The notes: generated by a model not told the origin, from the letters alone. 64,000 nt of DNA from Ichthyophis bannanicus (GCA_033557465.1 CM066033.1:1305999519-1306063518); one strand, 5' to 3'. Shown: positions 52,081-63,344, counted from the first letter of the stretch. Numbers and translations: made by a program.

Positions 52081-53560
52081 TGCTTTATCAATTAGATAAT
52101 TTGCTAATATGTACATTCCTCTGTCAAGCATGTGCACTCTTCTGTCCTGTATGTGCAATTTAAAATTTTTACATCTATGTTTGTGTGTGTCAGCAGGAAG
52201 GATGGTGAAGGGTGTCTCCCTGCATTTTCATGAGCAAAGAGAGGACAGTGGGGCGGGGAGGGGAGATAAGGACGAGAACAGGGATCTGGGGAGGAGGGGA
52301 AGAATTTAACGGTTAATGGAGGAAAGAGAGAGAAAGGAGTGGACAGGGAAGTAGAATGGAAAGCTGATAGGGAACGGGATAAGAGAGCGGAGAGTTTGAA
52401 AGCAAGTTACTCGCTCCCACACACAGTTTACGTCCACTTCAATCTCTGGCCAAAAACACTGTCTAAATAGAATGTTATCAGTGTAATCCTATCACGTGTC
52501 CCGTGACTATTACAAAAACAAATGGATAAACCTTGCCTATGTTATAAATTTTGCCTTGTCATGGTGCTACCCCATACGAGCTATACTTAGCAAAGTAACA
52601 GATCTATTAATCAAAAATCCCCCTTTGCAAATCTCTCTCTCTTCCTTGCAATTTAATGAACGAATGACTGCATGAAGAAATGACTTCATTTATTTATTTT
52701 CAAATACTTTATTCTGCTCATCTAAAACTTATGAGATTACACAACACACTGAAAACTGACTGTTCGTGCCCAAACATTTATCTTTTTTCCATTTCTTTTT
52801 TCCCCCTACATTTAGCAAAATGGGATGTGGTTACCAATTGGTTATTTTCATTGTACACTGAACCGATGAAGGGTCTATAACTCGCATTTGAAGAGCTTGG
52901 TAAAAGAATATTATACCCCTGCAAGCTCTTTGATGAGCCTTTTCTCCATATTTTTACTGCAATTGTCAGATCTGTAGATTAAGATCATTACTCCTGTAAG
53001 ACACTGCCTTATAAAACAATTTTGTTATCAATTGTTAACAACAATGATATTGTTGGAGAGCTTTAAATTGACACAACAGGTGCAGGTTTCTTAATCCCCC
53101 TTTTGAATAGGGGTGTGCACAGCTAAAAAACGTTGTTTGTGCTCATTTAAAACAAATTTCTTCAGGCATTTTTTCATGTCTGTTTCACATATTCACTCTT
53201 TAGCAGTGCATTGTAGGCACGCTAGAACTGTTTAAAGCATGCAAACAGATTGTACGTGTCTTTTAATTCGTAGGTTCATGCTTGTACAAATGATTAGCGT
53301 GCAATTTAAATTTTTAGGGACCCAAATGAATCGAATGTGTGCTCACAAATACAGATGCCTACTTTTGATGTATCCGATTTACTGGTGCTAAACTCTTGTG
53401 AGAAGAGTATCCCTCTGTATTCGTCTGTAGCTGTAATACCAATCTGACTTGGGGTCTGCTGTCTTTGTATGCCTGCGACTCAGCATGTGCTATATTCCTG
53501 ACTGTTCTTCTGTGGGATTCCCCAGTCTACACTACTGAGGGTTAAATTAGTGCACAAGTC
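52081..53560. other. Low-copy DNA with SOX-like motif cluster
   Basis: No gene or repeat family recognised. Around 53015-53060 there are several ACAAT/ATTGT motifs close together (AAACAATTTTGTTATC, CAATTGTTAACAACAATG, ATATTGTTGG), and GGTTACCAATTGGTTATT stands at 52830. A purine-rich stretch occupies 52200-52400. Possible regulatory DNA; not demonstrated. Confidence 0.3.
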
Positions 53561-53564
53561 TGTT

Positions 53565-53708
53565 TTTTATTTACCGTGGGTTATTAAATAGGCCCCTCAG
53601 TTTGTACTTAAAGTGACTTGCCCAAGGTCACAAAGAGTGTCTATGAAAAAAAACAGGATTTAAAGTGTGGCTTTCACTGCTCTAACTACTAGCCTACTCC
53701 TCCAGTCT
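53565..53708 (-). mobile_element. Degenerate MIR-like SINE
   Basis: TAAAGTGACTTGCCCAAGGTC, GGATTTAAAGTGTGGC and CTCTAACTACTAGCC follow the order of a tRNA-headed SINE on the minus strand, strongly diverged. Confidence 0.55.
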
Positions 53709-53709
53709 G

Positions 53710-54044
53710 TCCATGAGCCCTCTGCCTGACAAGAAAATGTGGTGTTTTATTGTTTTTTACATCTTTTTAATCATTCCACTTCCTCTGAGAGGATGCTAGT
53801 TGGTCTCAGTGGGAACAGAAAACAAAAAAACTGTAATAGACTTCCGAGGGAAGGTGGGTACAAAGCAGGCATTTGTAACAAAGTATAGCCAGCTATAATA
53901 ATGGTCAACTCGTACTCTGGCTCTGAAATAATTTCAGCTGTCTTCCCATCACCCTCCCTCCTAGCCCAGTGAGCACTCACGCTTCGCGTGGCTCTGTGGT
54001 TTCCTAGCGTCCTATTTCCTTTTTTATTGTATTTTATTAGAATG
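53710..54044. other. No gene seen
   Basis: Low-copy sequence, no recognisable element. Confidence 0.4.
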
Positions 54045-54238
54045 CAATGTGTGCCTTTGAGTCAAAACGGACTCCTGGCGACCCAGCAGCTCCTGGGTTT
54101 TCTTGGCAGTGTGACCAGAAGTTGATTGCCAGGCCTTTCTTCCGAGGCAATGGAGGGGTAAGTGATTTGCCCCAGGCCACAAGGAGTGATAGTGGGAATC
54201 AAACGCTGCTCTCTAACCACTAGGCTACTTCTCCACCA
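54045..54238 (-). mobile_element. tRNA-headed SINE with RTE-like tail (family B)
   Basis: The plus-strand text GAGTCAAAACGGACTCCTGG, CAGCAGCTCCTGGGTTTTC, AGAAGTTGATTGCCAGGCC and CTCTAACCACTAGGC is the inverse of a family B SINE, parallel to the copy at 8318-8525. The tail shows the RTE 3' motif with a small change. Confidence 0.78.
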
Positions 54239-54479
54239 TATTTTACTAGACTGTGTAGGTTTTTAGCAGAAGTAAAACCAAGGCCATTTCCAAAGCATTT
54301 ACCTGGATAAACAGTGATTACCCAGATAAATTTGCCCTGTCTGAAAAGTGCATTCTCTGCCTGCCTAAAAGTGCATGTGGGCTTTCACAGAGCAGGCACC
54401 TTTTGCCAGGTTAAAATGAGGCAGTCTTGTGGGCAGGGTGGATTTAAAAACAATAGGTATCAGATCTGGAGTGGAGTGG

Positions 54480-54925
54480 AGGGGGGGGGGGGTGGTTAGA
54501 GTAGGGTGGGGAATCTGCACAGACCTTTTCTATGTGCCCTCCCCCTCCCCCCATCAACCTTTCCTCTTCTCCCTATCTTTTCTTACATTCCTTTGGTGGC
54601 TGTTGGCATGAGCTCCGACAGCTGCCTCAGACCTCTTCTGGCCATGAAAGAAGAGCTGGACCTGGGAAGGAGGGGGGGGGGAAGGTATCATTTCTGATGA
54701 TTTTAAGGCACCTAATCAGGTAGAAAAGGTGATGGCAAAAGCCAAGGATGCTTTGGTGCATAGGGAGAGGAATGACCAGAAGGAAGGAGGAGGTGAAAAG
54801 GAGATAAAGAGGACGGAGTCGGTGCAGACGGTGGCTACCAAACTGGCCAGTGGGCTTCGTCATAAGGCAGATGGGGAATGACTTAAAGATCTCAATACTT
54901 TGAAGGAAAGGTGGGAGGATGAAGA
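54480..54925. other. G-rich run and unassigned purine-rich sequence
   Basis: A G run of about 14 bases at 54480-54492 and further G-rich text to 54510. 54700-54880 reads as a charged frame (EVEKVMAKAKDALVHRE-like), which could be a decayed CR1 or gag-like piece. I cannot assign it. Confidence 0.3.
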
Positions 54926-55260
54926 TATGATAAAGACATTTAAATGCCCAGGAGGAAAGCCTCTTTCAATTGAAAGAAAATCCAGCAACGAGGCTACATA
55001 GGATGAAGGTGAAAGGGGGTAGGCTCAGGAGTAATTTGAGGAAATATTTCTTTGTTGAAAGAGTGGTAAATGCATGGAATAGTCTCCCAGTGGAAGTGGT
55101 AGAGACAAGGATTGTATCTGAATTCAAGAAAGCTTGGAAGAAACACAGAGGATCTCTAAGGAATAAATAAGGCACAGTAAAGCTTAGTAGCTGGTATGGA
55201 AGGGTAGACTGCATAGGCCCTATGGTTTTTATCTGCCGGCATGTTTCTGTGGTTCGCACT
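54926..55260 (+). mobile_element. CR1 LINE 3' end
   Basis: IKTFKCPGGKPLSIERKSSN, HRMKVKGGRLRSNLRKYFF and AWNSLPVEVVETRIVSEFKKAW are the CR1 ORF2 C-terminus. The 3' region has GACTGCATAGGCCCTATGG and TCTGCCGGCATGTTTCTGT. Same subfamily type as 33655-34244. 5'-truncated. Confidence 0.85.
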
Positions 55261-56024
55261 GTGAGATTCTACACCCTGGTGGCTGGAAAGGTGAGCTTAG
55301 CTAGATGCCCTTCATATACTGGCACTTCCTCGCTGCTGGGTCAAAAAACTTGCAGGTCCACAGCACAGTTTGACTGCTTGTGGGCCTGTTTATTTAGGGG
55401 AGCAAAACAGTGCATTTATGTTTGATCTTCAAATGCATTGCCCACTCAAATAGCAGATGTAAAGCGCATAAATGATTTTAGTGCACATGTTTTGCAGTTG
55501 CTAATTTTCCAAGTGAAACTATGTTGGTGGTTTCCTTTCAAAACTAACAGTAATGAACTAAAAGTGCCCATGTCCATTGCAAACTGTATAGGTTCTTCAC
55601 AATTGCCCCCTATATGAGCTCCAGGAGAACAAACTATTAAAAAACCCTACTAATAGTCAGCATGCACTAAAATGGACCCTGCGACAGATGATTCATGATA
55701 ATGGTTTTAATGTGTGTTAACCGTTTGAAAACCCTGATTTGCAAAGAGGTTATTTACTATGTACACAGAGGACATTTTTCTCCGGTACAGATGTGCATTC
55801 ATTGGTGCACATTCGGCTAATGTGCCTTAAAAGAATTTAATGCATGTAAAATCAGTTTAGAGTCCATTATGAATTAATGGCCATAGAGTCAACTGGCATT
55901 TGATAAAACATTCTAACATGTTCAACATTTTTTATTAACATGAATGTGTGAAACAAATTGAAAAATGTCTAAAAACTTGGAAATAAAGGGAAAAATGTGT
56001 TTTCCCTGTGCATTTCTCCAAGAT
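55261..56024. other. Low-copy DNA, no gene seen
   Basis: AT-rich sequence. Nothing recognised apart from short MITE-like words (TGTGCATTCATTGG area). Confidence 0.4.
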
Positions 56025-56027
56025 TAA

Positions 56028-56469
56028 GGTGCCCTTTTACTAAAGTGTAGGAATGGTTAATGTGCGGGCCGACGGTAATGGCTACCATGCGTTGAAAGCT
56101 GCCAGCACAGTTTAAAAAAACACACTCGTTGCTTAGTGTGGGAAAGGGTCAGTACTGGGCAGGTTAGGGGTGCAGAGTGGGTGTGGACTGCTCTTTGCAG
56201 TTAGCGTGGGGGGGGGGGCGGTGACTGATGTGTGCCAAACGTCAGTGTTGCAGTTACCACCCCCTCAAGAGGAGGCGATAAGTGCACCTGTGCTAATTCG
56301 GAATGATGTTGCAACGTGATAAGGAACATTTCAGCATGGTAACTTTTGGGAACATGCGGGACACTCTCCCCAACAATTAGCACATGACTTTTGCAATTAG
56401 TGTGCTTTAGTTTTCACTCGTAATGCATGGTAAGTGCAGAAACGTAACACACTATAGTAAAAAGGCCCC
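56028..56469. mobile_element. MITE with TAA duplication, Harbinger-like
   Basis: Termini GGTGCCCTTTTACTAAAGTG and CACACTATAGTAAAAAGGCCC are imperfect inverses. The flanks are TAA at 56025-56027 and 56470-56472. Internal sequence contains a G run at 56210-56218. No coding capacity. Same family as 29625-30022. Confidence 0.72.
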
Positions 56470-56744
56470 TAAGGCAGGCCTTGACAAATTTTTTTTGTTT
56501 TGTTTTTTTTATTTAGGAGCCAGGTTAAACTTTTAGCAGCCAGCAACTGTGACCCCCCTCATGCCCCCTCCCCTCATTGTCTCCATTCTCCACTGATGTT
56601 CCTCCATTTGCAAACTCATATATGTCTGAAGAGGATGGAAGAGTTTGCAGAGAGATGATAAAATGTGTCTTGTTAAGGCAACAGGGGCTGTATGAGACAT
56701 CTTTAGTCAGAAGTATATAGATAGCAAGTGTCTATGTGTGTGCG

Positions 56745-57174
56745 CAGAGCCAGCCCAAGGATTTCTGCTGCCCTAGGCAGAAATCCGGCCGTGCCACCCC
56801 CAGCTGCTGCCCCCCCCAGCTGCTGCCCCCGCCCCCCCAGCTGCTGCCCCCGCCCCCGTCCCACCCAGCTGTGCTGATTCCGTTTCGGGAGGGGAGGCGG
56901 GCAGTGGCAGTATTTCTAAAATCAGTGACTTTTTGCCGCAACTTTCTTGTCCATGGCAGCCGCGGGCAAGAAAGCGGCGGCATAAAGCAGCTGCTTTTGG
57001 AAATATTGCCACTGCCCGCCTCCCCCTCCCGAAATGGAATCAGTGGCAGCTGGGGGGGGGGGATGGCGGTGGCGGCAGCTGGAGGGGGGAGGCATGGCCT
57101 GTCATATGTGCTGATGCTGCTCCCGTCCGGGCTGGCATCTCAGGCGGCCACCTAGTGGAAGGCTGGTCCGGATG
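56745..57174. mobile_element. hAT-like non-autonomous element with foldback
   Basis: Starts CAGAGCCAGCCCAAGG and ends near GGCTGGTCCGGA, imperfect inverses of the 34245 type. The flanks TGTGTGCG and TGTGTATG could be a decayed 8-bp duplication. Inside, 56876-56917 (GATTCCGTTTCGGGAGGGG and GGCGGGCAGTGGCAG) is inverse to 57000-57041, and CTTTCTTG/CAAGAAAG makes an inner stem. Outer CAGCTGCTGCC repeats at 56800-56850 also have inverse partners at 57045-57090. No transposase. Confidence 0.65.
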
Positions 57175-57515
57175 TGTATGTGTTTATGCTGCAACGGTGT
57201 TACTCGGGGGAGTTTCTCCAAATGGGTCCTTGTAGGGGATTTGGTGGTAGATGCCTTTGTACTGGTGGGGTGCAAGGCTGCGGTACATCTGTGTGTGTGT
57301 GCTGCAGAGCTGGGGAGCCTCTGTATGTGTGGTGCAGAGGTGGGGTGCCTGCCTGTGTGTTTGTTTGTGTGTGTGATGTATGATGCGGAGGGGACGTGCC
57401 TCTTTGTGTGCAGATCTGTGTGTGTCTGTCATGTAGACAAGTGGTGCCTGTGAGTATGTGTGTACAGTGTGGGGGTGGGGTGCTTGTGGGTGTGCTCGGG
57501 GGGGGGGGGGATGAA
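57175..57515 (+). repeat. GT-rich degenerate tandem repeat
   Basis: Imperfect units of about 30-35 bp with TGTGTGTGTGCTGCAGAGC, TGGGGAGCCTCTGTATGTG and GCAGAGGTGGGGTGCCTG. The array is purine/GT-rich and ends in a G run at 57500-57511. Short open frames on both strands reflect the repeat. Confidence 0.75.
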
Positions 57516-57634
57516 CCTTTTGGCATATATAGTTTCTTTCCTCCCCCTTTAACCCCTCCCCACTCTGTTCCCCTTCCAGACTCCGGCTGTCCTCTGCCCA
57601 CAGCGAATGGAATCTCCACATGCATCCTACTGCC

Positions 57635-57815
57635 TTCCTATTACTACTAGTACTAATCATTTGCATAGTACTACAAGGTGTACGCAGCGCTTTACAAAGA
57701 CATGTAAGCCAGTCCCTGCTCATAAGAACTTACAATCTAGTCAAGACAGACAACACAACTGGGAACTAGGATATATTTAGGGGAACGGTAAGGAAACACA
57801 TAGGAGATGAAAAGG
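57635..57815 (-). mobile_element. L2 LINE 3' end
   Basis: The plus-strand text CTACTACTAGTACTAATCA, GCAGCGCTTTACAAAGAC and CTTACAATCTAGTCAAGAC is the inverse of the L2 3' region at 31320-31440. It continues to AAGGAAACACATAGGAGA. Confidence 0.85.
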
Positions 57816-58260
57816 AGACGGGAGGGGGGGGGGAATCCTAGGTGCTAGGTGCAAACCTCTGGTCATCATGGCTACCTGGCACCTGGGATTTGTTGAGCCC
57901 CACCCTAAGGGATTTCTAGGAGATAAACTAGAGTACACAAGTCTTGAGGGCAAAGACAGCTCTGTGACCTTTAGTTTTGTGCTGTGGAACACCGAGTCAG
58001 TGCCCTGGGAATGCTGGCATCCCAATACTCACCTAGGAAGCCGACTGATTTCTTATTCAGGGTATGAGCATCACAATGGCATAGGGGACAGTTTGCTCCT
58101 TCCCTCTTTAATTAAGGGAACAAAGTTCTCTGGGTTTGTTGTTGCTGTATCTTGGAATTAAAGTTTATAAGCATAGACATTGGTAACCCTAATAGCAGCT
58201 TTAATATCACTGTACCTACTGCGCCTGCCTAAAACAGGAGAATTCCCACATCTACATAGC
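57816..58260. other. No gene seen
   Basis: G run at 57823-57832, then low-copy sequence. Open frames here carry no recognisable motif. Confidence 0.4.
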
Positions 58261-58261
58261 A

Positions 58262-58785
58262 GCTTAGTAACATAGATAAAGACCAGTAGGGTCCATCTAG
58301 TCTGCCCAGTAAGGTGGCTAGAGTATGAGTACCCGCTGCTCCATGCAGGTCAGTCCCCTCTATGCTTTTGTTTAGGGTTACCCGCCGCTCCGTGCAGGTC
58401 ACCCTCTCTATTTGTTGAAGTATAAGAACTAGTTGTGACCTTGGGCAAGTCACTTTACCCTCCATTGCCTTGGAAGAAAACTCCTGGAAATTTACTTCCA
58501 GTGATACATTGCCAAGAAAACCCAGAGGCAGCTGGGTCACTAGGCATCAACACTGACATGATGACACTAAAAAAAAGAAATAGTTATGTTTATTTTGATT
58601 TTATGCTCTTGCTATAAAGGGATTCACTGTGTCTGTCCCATGCCATTTTGAAATCCGTCACTGTATTTGCCCCCACCACCTCCATTGGGAGGGCATTCCA
58701 AGCCTCCACCACCCTTTCAGTGAAAAAGTATTTCCTGACATTGCTTTTAAATTTACCTCCTTGCAGTTTCATTTTATGAGCTGTT
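58262..58785 (-). mobile_element. CR1 LINE 3' end split by a SINE
   Basis: The plus-strand text GTAACATAGATAAAGACCAG and TCTAGTCTGCCCAGTAAGG is a CR1 3' end. After the SINE it resumes with the inverse of KLQGGKFKSNVRKYFF and VVEAWNALPMEVV, the CR1 C-terminus. Same subfamily as 40025-40480. Confidence 0.85.
58428..58572 (+). mobile_element. Family B SINE inserted in CR1 (head missing)
   Basis: GACCTTGGGCAAGTCACTTT, CCTCCATTGCCTTGG, AATTTACTTCCAGTGATAC, AAGAAAACCCAGAGGC and GGCATCAACACTGACATGA follow the family B order with the RTE-like tail. It lies inside the CR1 C-terminal region. Confidence 0.72.
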
Positions 58786-59524
58786 ACTTGGGTACAATTG
58801 GAGGTGCTTTCCTAAGAACAAAGCTATTCTGTAAGAATTATGTCTCTCTGAATACGATTATGGGATTTCTTTTCTCCCTCCCCTGCCCTTCAAAGATATA
58901 GCAACTTTCGAGAATTCAGAAGAGTGAAGCGTGAACCCTCCAATCTCTCAAGGAGTCTTTTCAAAAGAGGTTCTCCTATTCCTCACTTGGGGTGAAACCT
59001 TTTAAATTTGGGATCCCACTGTGAACTATCTCTCCCAGTACATAGTGAGAACTGTTCTGACCTGCCGTAAAAGTACCAAGGTGATAGTTGGGTAAACATG
59101 GCAGCTTTATTAATATCACATTTTTTAAAGATGCAAATTTGAGCAATTATTTAAGATTTTTTCTGAAAAAGAGACTTCATTAGTCCTGAAAGCTGGAATC
59201 CTTGAGCAGTCATTGCTTTATGAGTGTAATGACTCTTGATCTGCAGATTCTCTTTTCCATTTTTTCTTCCAAGAGTGAATGGGCAAGAAAGAGAAAAATA
59301 AATAATTACAAAATGTTAATTATTTTCACTGGTTCAGAGAGACTTGTGAGTTCATGGAGAACCTCTCCTCTCTCACATTTGGGAAAAACCAAACTATTTA
59401 ATAGAGAAACACTACTAGACTATCATCTTAAAAGTCACTTCCTCCCACCCTTCCAAAAACACAAGGTTATATCGATGGGTTTTTGGAAACTGCAGCAAAA
59501 CCATCTTCTGTAATACCTATTTTT
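58786..59524. other. Low-copy DNA, no gene seen
   Basis: AT-rich sequence with no recognised repeat. 59090-59340 is simple-repeat-free and could be conserved non-coding DNA; not supported further. Confidence 0.35.
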
Positions 59525-59740
59525 ATAGTGCTGCTGGATGTTCACAAAGCTGCCTAATGATGATAAATCCATGCCTGAAGGTGCTCAGAGTCTAAGTTAG
59601 TATCTGAGGCAACAGGAGATAAAACAATTTGCCCAAGTTCATGAGAAGTGTTGGTGGGGAACGTGAGATTTGAATGTTGATTTTTCTGGTTCCTAGCCCA
59701 CTGCTGTAATCACTAGGCCATTTCTCCTCCCAAAATGCAA
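59525..59740 (-). mobile_element. Degenerate MIR-like SINE
   Basis: ACAATTTGCCCAAGTTCATG, GTGAGATTTGAATGTTGA and CTGTAATCACTAGGCC are the inverse of a tRNA-headed SINE. Older than families A and B. Confidence 0.55.
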
Positions 59741-62065
59741 AATAGATGCCAAATATTCATGTAGAAAAAAAAAGTATTTAATGCCAAAGAGATATAAAAG
59801 ACTTGTTCAATAATTAAATTAAATACTTTTTTTCACCTTTATCAATGTGGATCTTGTACAGAAGTTGCGTGAGCAGGTCTCTCTCAGGAGCAACTCTCTG
59901 AACCACAGCATGTCGTCCTTTACCAGTAAGAACCTATCCCTACAGAGCAGATTGATACTGTCCTGCCTGTCAGTCCTACACTTCCTAGTTCAAGCCATTT
60001 GTCTTCTGTGATCTCTGAGACTTCAAGATTGCACTTTCAAGAAAGAGGTTGGGGAGGGGGAAACCCACATCCGACAGACCACCAGCCCAGCTGGTTGCAG
60101 CCCAGACCAGCAACCAGCCCTGGTCTCCATCTGAACACAGCCTGGAATCAGAAGAGGATGTTGTGGCAATGGTAGGGGGCCCATAGCTTTCAGAACTTTA
60201 TCTGAACAAGGCAACCCTTAACTTTCACCAGTTGGGATTGGATGGCAAGCAGAAATGGTCTCACTGAGTTACCTTCTCTCCCCTCAGCCCAGACATAACT
60301 ATAGCTTAATTATCATACTGTACACGCAGCTGATATTAACTGGTGGAAAAAAAAGCTTAATGTTAGCTAGGACAGTGATTTTCTCTCCCCCCTCCTTTCA
60401 TCTATGAGTAATGCACTTCCTTTTGCTCTGGTACCACAAAAACCAGTCCACACCAGATGCTTGATATTAGTTAAAATTAGAAATGTGGGCATCAGACTTT
60501 CTCTAAGCAGCTTTGAACTTTACTTCAGTCTATTTCCTCCATTCTCTCTTTTTAAAACTGAAAGATATCTTTCATCATGTTGTCAGATAATTTTATCCCA
60601 TTTACAGTTGTGCCTTTTGGGTTTTGTTTTAATCTGTTGGTCCTACACAACCAACCCACACACAGACTGCAGCACGGAATTAATGACATCCTCCAATTTC
60701 CTTTAGCGCACAAGGATAAAAGTCAGAGGGGGGGGGGGTTATTTATGTTCAGAAAAGGAAGCATCCAAGCAGTGCTTCACAGATGTGAAAAGTTTATATC
60801 CTAAATGGTTTCCACCATGACCTACAGATTTACTATTAATAATTTCTTATGCATAAATATAACACTTATTTATCTATCTATAAATACAGATGGTACGAAT
60901 AGATTACACAGATGGCGTGAAGTGGCTTTTTAGAAAGGGCGTCCGTGTGCAATCTGGGACATCCATGGTAAACTGTGCAGGAAAACGCCAGGGATGTGCG
61001 TGTTTCGGCCTGATTTTAGAAACATAGACACTCCCAACATGGACATCCATGCTGGCATCCACATAGACGTCCCTCCTATAAATGCTTGGGGCAGGGATGC
61101 TGATTTCCTACTAGTTTGCATTCGGGGATGCCCATCGGCATAATGAAAACAAGAGCCTTCACTCCCCTTCAGTGTTTGTCGTCAACATCGAAAATATAGG
61201 GGATATGAGTGTACCTACTTCTCCATACCCTCTGCATGTTTAGCTGGCAAAGCAAGCACTTTTCTGGTGCCCGTTCTGGAGCAGGTATAAACTTTGAAGT
61301 GGCTTGGGACATGCAGGCGGTTTCTGAAATCGGGCATGGTGCAGTTCTCTTCTTCTGCTGGTGGGGGTCCAGTCCCTGGCAACAGACTGCAAACCTTTCC
61401 ACTACAGCTGTGGCCTTTATCTTGTCCTGCAAACTCCCCATCAGCACAACAAGTTGAAGCTCAGTTGAAAGAGTTTGGAAGACAAGAGCAGGATGGTGGA
61501 AAGCAGAGCGACCATGTGGCGAGCAGGAAGCCTATGAAAATTAGGTGCCAGAGACTGTTGCCTACATTGCCTGTTTCTAATTCCAGACCTGCAAAGTCCC
61601 TTTTACCTGCTCAGATTCACTAGCCTTAAAAATGGGGTATGATCTTTATTCACCTACCTTTATTGTTTCTTTATTTGCTAAAATTTACGAATTTCCTAAC
61701 TTCCAAAGAGAATGCTAGATTATTTGTCCTTGGTGAACTAGTGTGATGCTTCTTTTTCACTCTTTGCTAGCAAAGAAAATGCAGACAGGGAGGTGGGAAC
61801 TACAGATTTCAGCACCAGAAGAGGCAAGGAGAGAATTCACATGCTGCAAGATGAACAGACTCATGATGCACAATTATCGGAACCCAAGATCAACAGGGGC
61901 TCTTATGTTGGTACACCCCAGTTTTTGAAAACATTATCTTATTTTTAGGGGGGACAATTTTTAGTTTCTTAACTAGGCACAAAGTCCATCTTGCAACTGG
62001 TTTTCAAAGGGAAATGACTCAAATAGCTTCCCTTTAAAACTTTGCTAGCAGGTCCGTGTGTGTTG
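59741..62065. other. Low-copy DNA, no gene seen
   Basis: No convincing exon or element. 60910-61160 has repeated words such as GGACATCCATG and GACGTCCCTCC with a style similar to 27940-28700, possibly a diverged DNA element. A G run stands at 60729-60738. Confidence 0.35.
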
Positions 62066-62172
62066 CATTTTATTTATTTATTTTTTGAGGATTTCGCTCA
62101 CAGCTTTTCAACGGGTACCTGAATTACATTCAGGTACAATATGTATTTCCCTACCCTCACAGGGCTTACAAA
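62066..62172 (-). mobile_element. SINE 3' tail
   Basis: TTTTATTTATTTATTTTTTG, GGGTACCTGAATTACATTCAGG and CCTCACAGGGCTTAC are the inverse of the tail at 63420-63545. Confidence 0.6.
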
Positions 62173-62399
62173 GAAATGGGAGCAAAAGTACACACGAATA
62201 ATCGAGAAAACAGTTATGTGGTGTACAGTATTTTACTCCCTTGATCTCGCCCTGCCAAAGAACACCTACTTTTTCTCTTGGCTAAATTTAGCCACCTACG
62301 GAAATTAGCTGATTGAAGTCATCACCCTGTGCTGGCTGCATAAGTGATCTGCTTTTAAAATATGCTTCCAGAAAATATATAGCCAAAATTTATCCATAT

Positions 62400-62640
62400 A
62401 ACTTGAAAAGGGGCACATGTCCATGTGTTAACTATCAAGAACATGCTGGCTATGTCCCTAACAGTTACCGTGGAGGCTTTGTGTTAGTTTTAGTCCAAAA
62501 GTGTGTTATGTGCAGAAACCTCATGCACTTTAGCAAAAGGCCCTCTTAGATTATAAGCCCTTCAGGGATAGGAAAATACCTATTGTACCTGAATGTAGCT
62601 TGTCTTGAACTTCTGAAAAAGGAATGAGCTAAATCCAATT
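62400..62640 (+). mobile_element. MITE half followed by a SINE tail
   Basis: The stretch to 62545 ends CTTTAGCAAAAGGCCCTC, a Harbinger-like MITE terminus. Its left part cannot be placed. From 62546, AGATTATAAGCCCTTCAGGG and GTACCTGAATGTAGCTTGTC are a SINE tail. Confidence 0.5.
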
Positions 62641-62694
62641 CCGTTTCCTCTTAAGAAAATAACTTATCTGTTTACGTTCAGGAGCACATATTTA

Positions 62695-62796
62695 GGGGCT
62701 TGTTTACAAAGCTGCAGTAGCGGCTTCCGCCTGATATTGGAGCCGCGGCTCCAATATTAGGCGGAAGCCGCTACCGCGGCTTTGTAAACAAGCCCC
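62695..62796. mobile_element. 102-bp palindromic MITE with TTA duplication
   Basis: Two 51-bp arms starting GGGGCTTGTTTACAAAGC are inverse to each other with three mismatches, and there is no loop (the centre is CCG/CGG at 62745/62746). TTA flanks it on both sides (62692-62694 and 62797-62799). The size, full palindromy and TWA duplication suggest a minimal Harbinger-type element. Confidence 0.8.
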
Positions 62797-62799
62797 TTA

Positions 62800-63270
62800 G
62801 TGGTCAAACTTATCCGGTTACCTTTCTGCAGATTTGCAGTCAGCCTATCTGTATAACTTATCTGGATATCTTTATTTTGCTGTTGTTCTGCTAAATATTG
62901 TCAAATATTTGGTTAGATTTAGCCTCCTAAGGAGAGGTAGCATTTCTGACAAACAAATTTACACAGATACATTTAAACATTTTCTAGTATGAAAATTATG
63001 GAACATCCATGTTCAGACAGAAGTTATTTAAGTTTACAGATGAATTAAAACTGTCTGCCTTTAAGAAATTCAAGGTACTACTGAAAACATCATTTCAGGG
63101 ACTGCCCGGCCTAGTGTGTGTGTGGGGGGGGGGTCACTTTTATTGTTTTCTGTGCTGTTCTTTACCCGTTCCTATTTTTAATTGGCATTCTTTTCTAGTG
63201 TCAGTTATTTTAGCGATTGTACAGCGCTCGGATGCTACCTGGCCTTGAACAGTATAGTAAGTTTTATTAA
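62800..63270. other. No gene seen; possible LINE tail at the end
   Basis: A G run lies at 63124-63133. 63030-63260 includes a degenerate LINE-like C-terminus (FKKFKVLLKTSFQGL) and TACAGCGCTCGGATGC, suggesting an old non-LTR element end. Confidence 0.35.
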
Positions 63271-63289
63271 TAATAATAATAATAATAAA
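63271..63289. repeat. AAT microsatellite
   Basis: Six copies of the AAT/ATA unit. Confidence 0.85.
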
Positions 63290-63344
63290 TATATTATTTA
63301 GCAATTGAATAAAAAATAGGTAGGTACATGATAGGAAAACAAGG

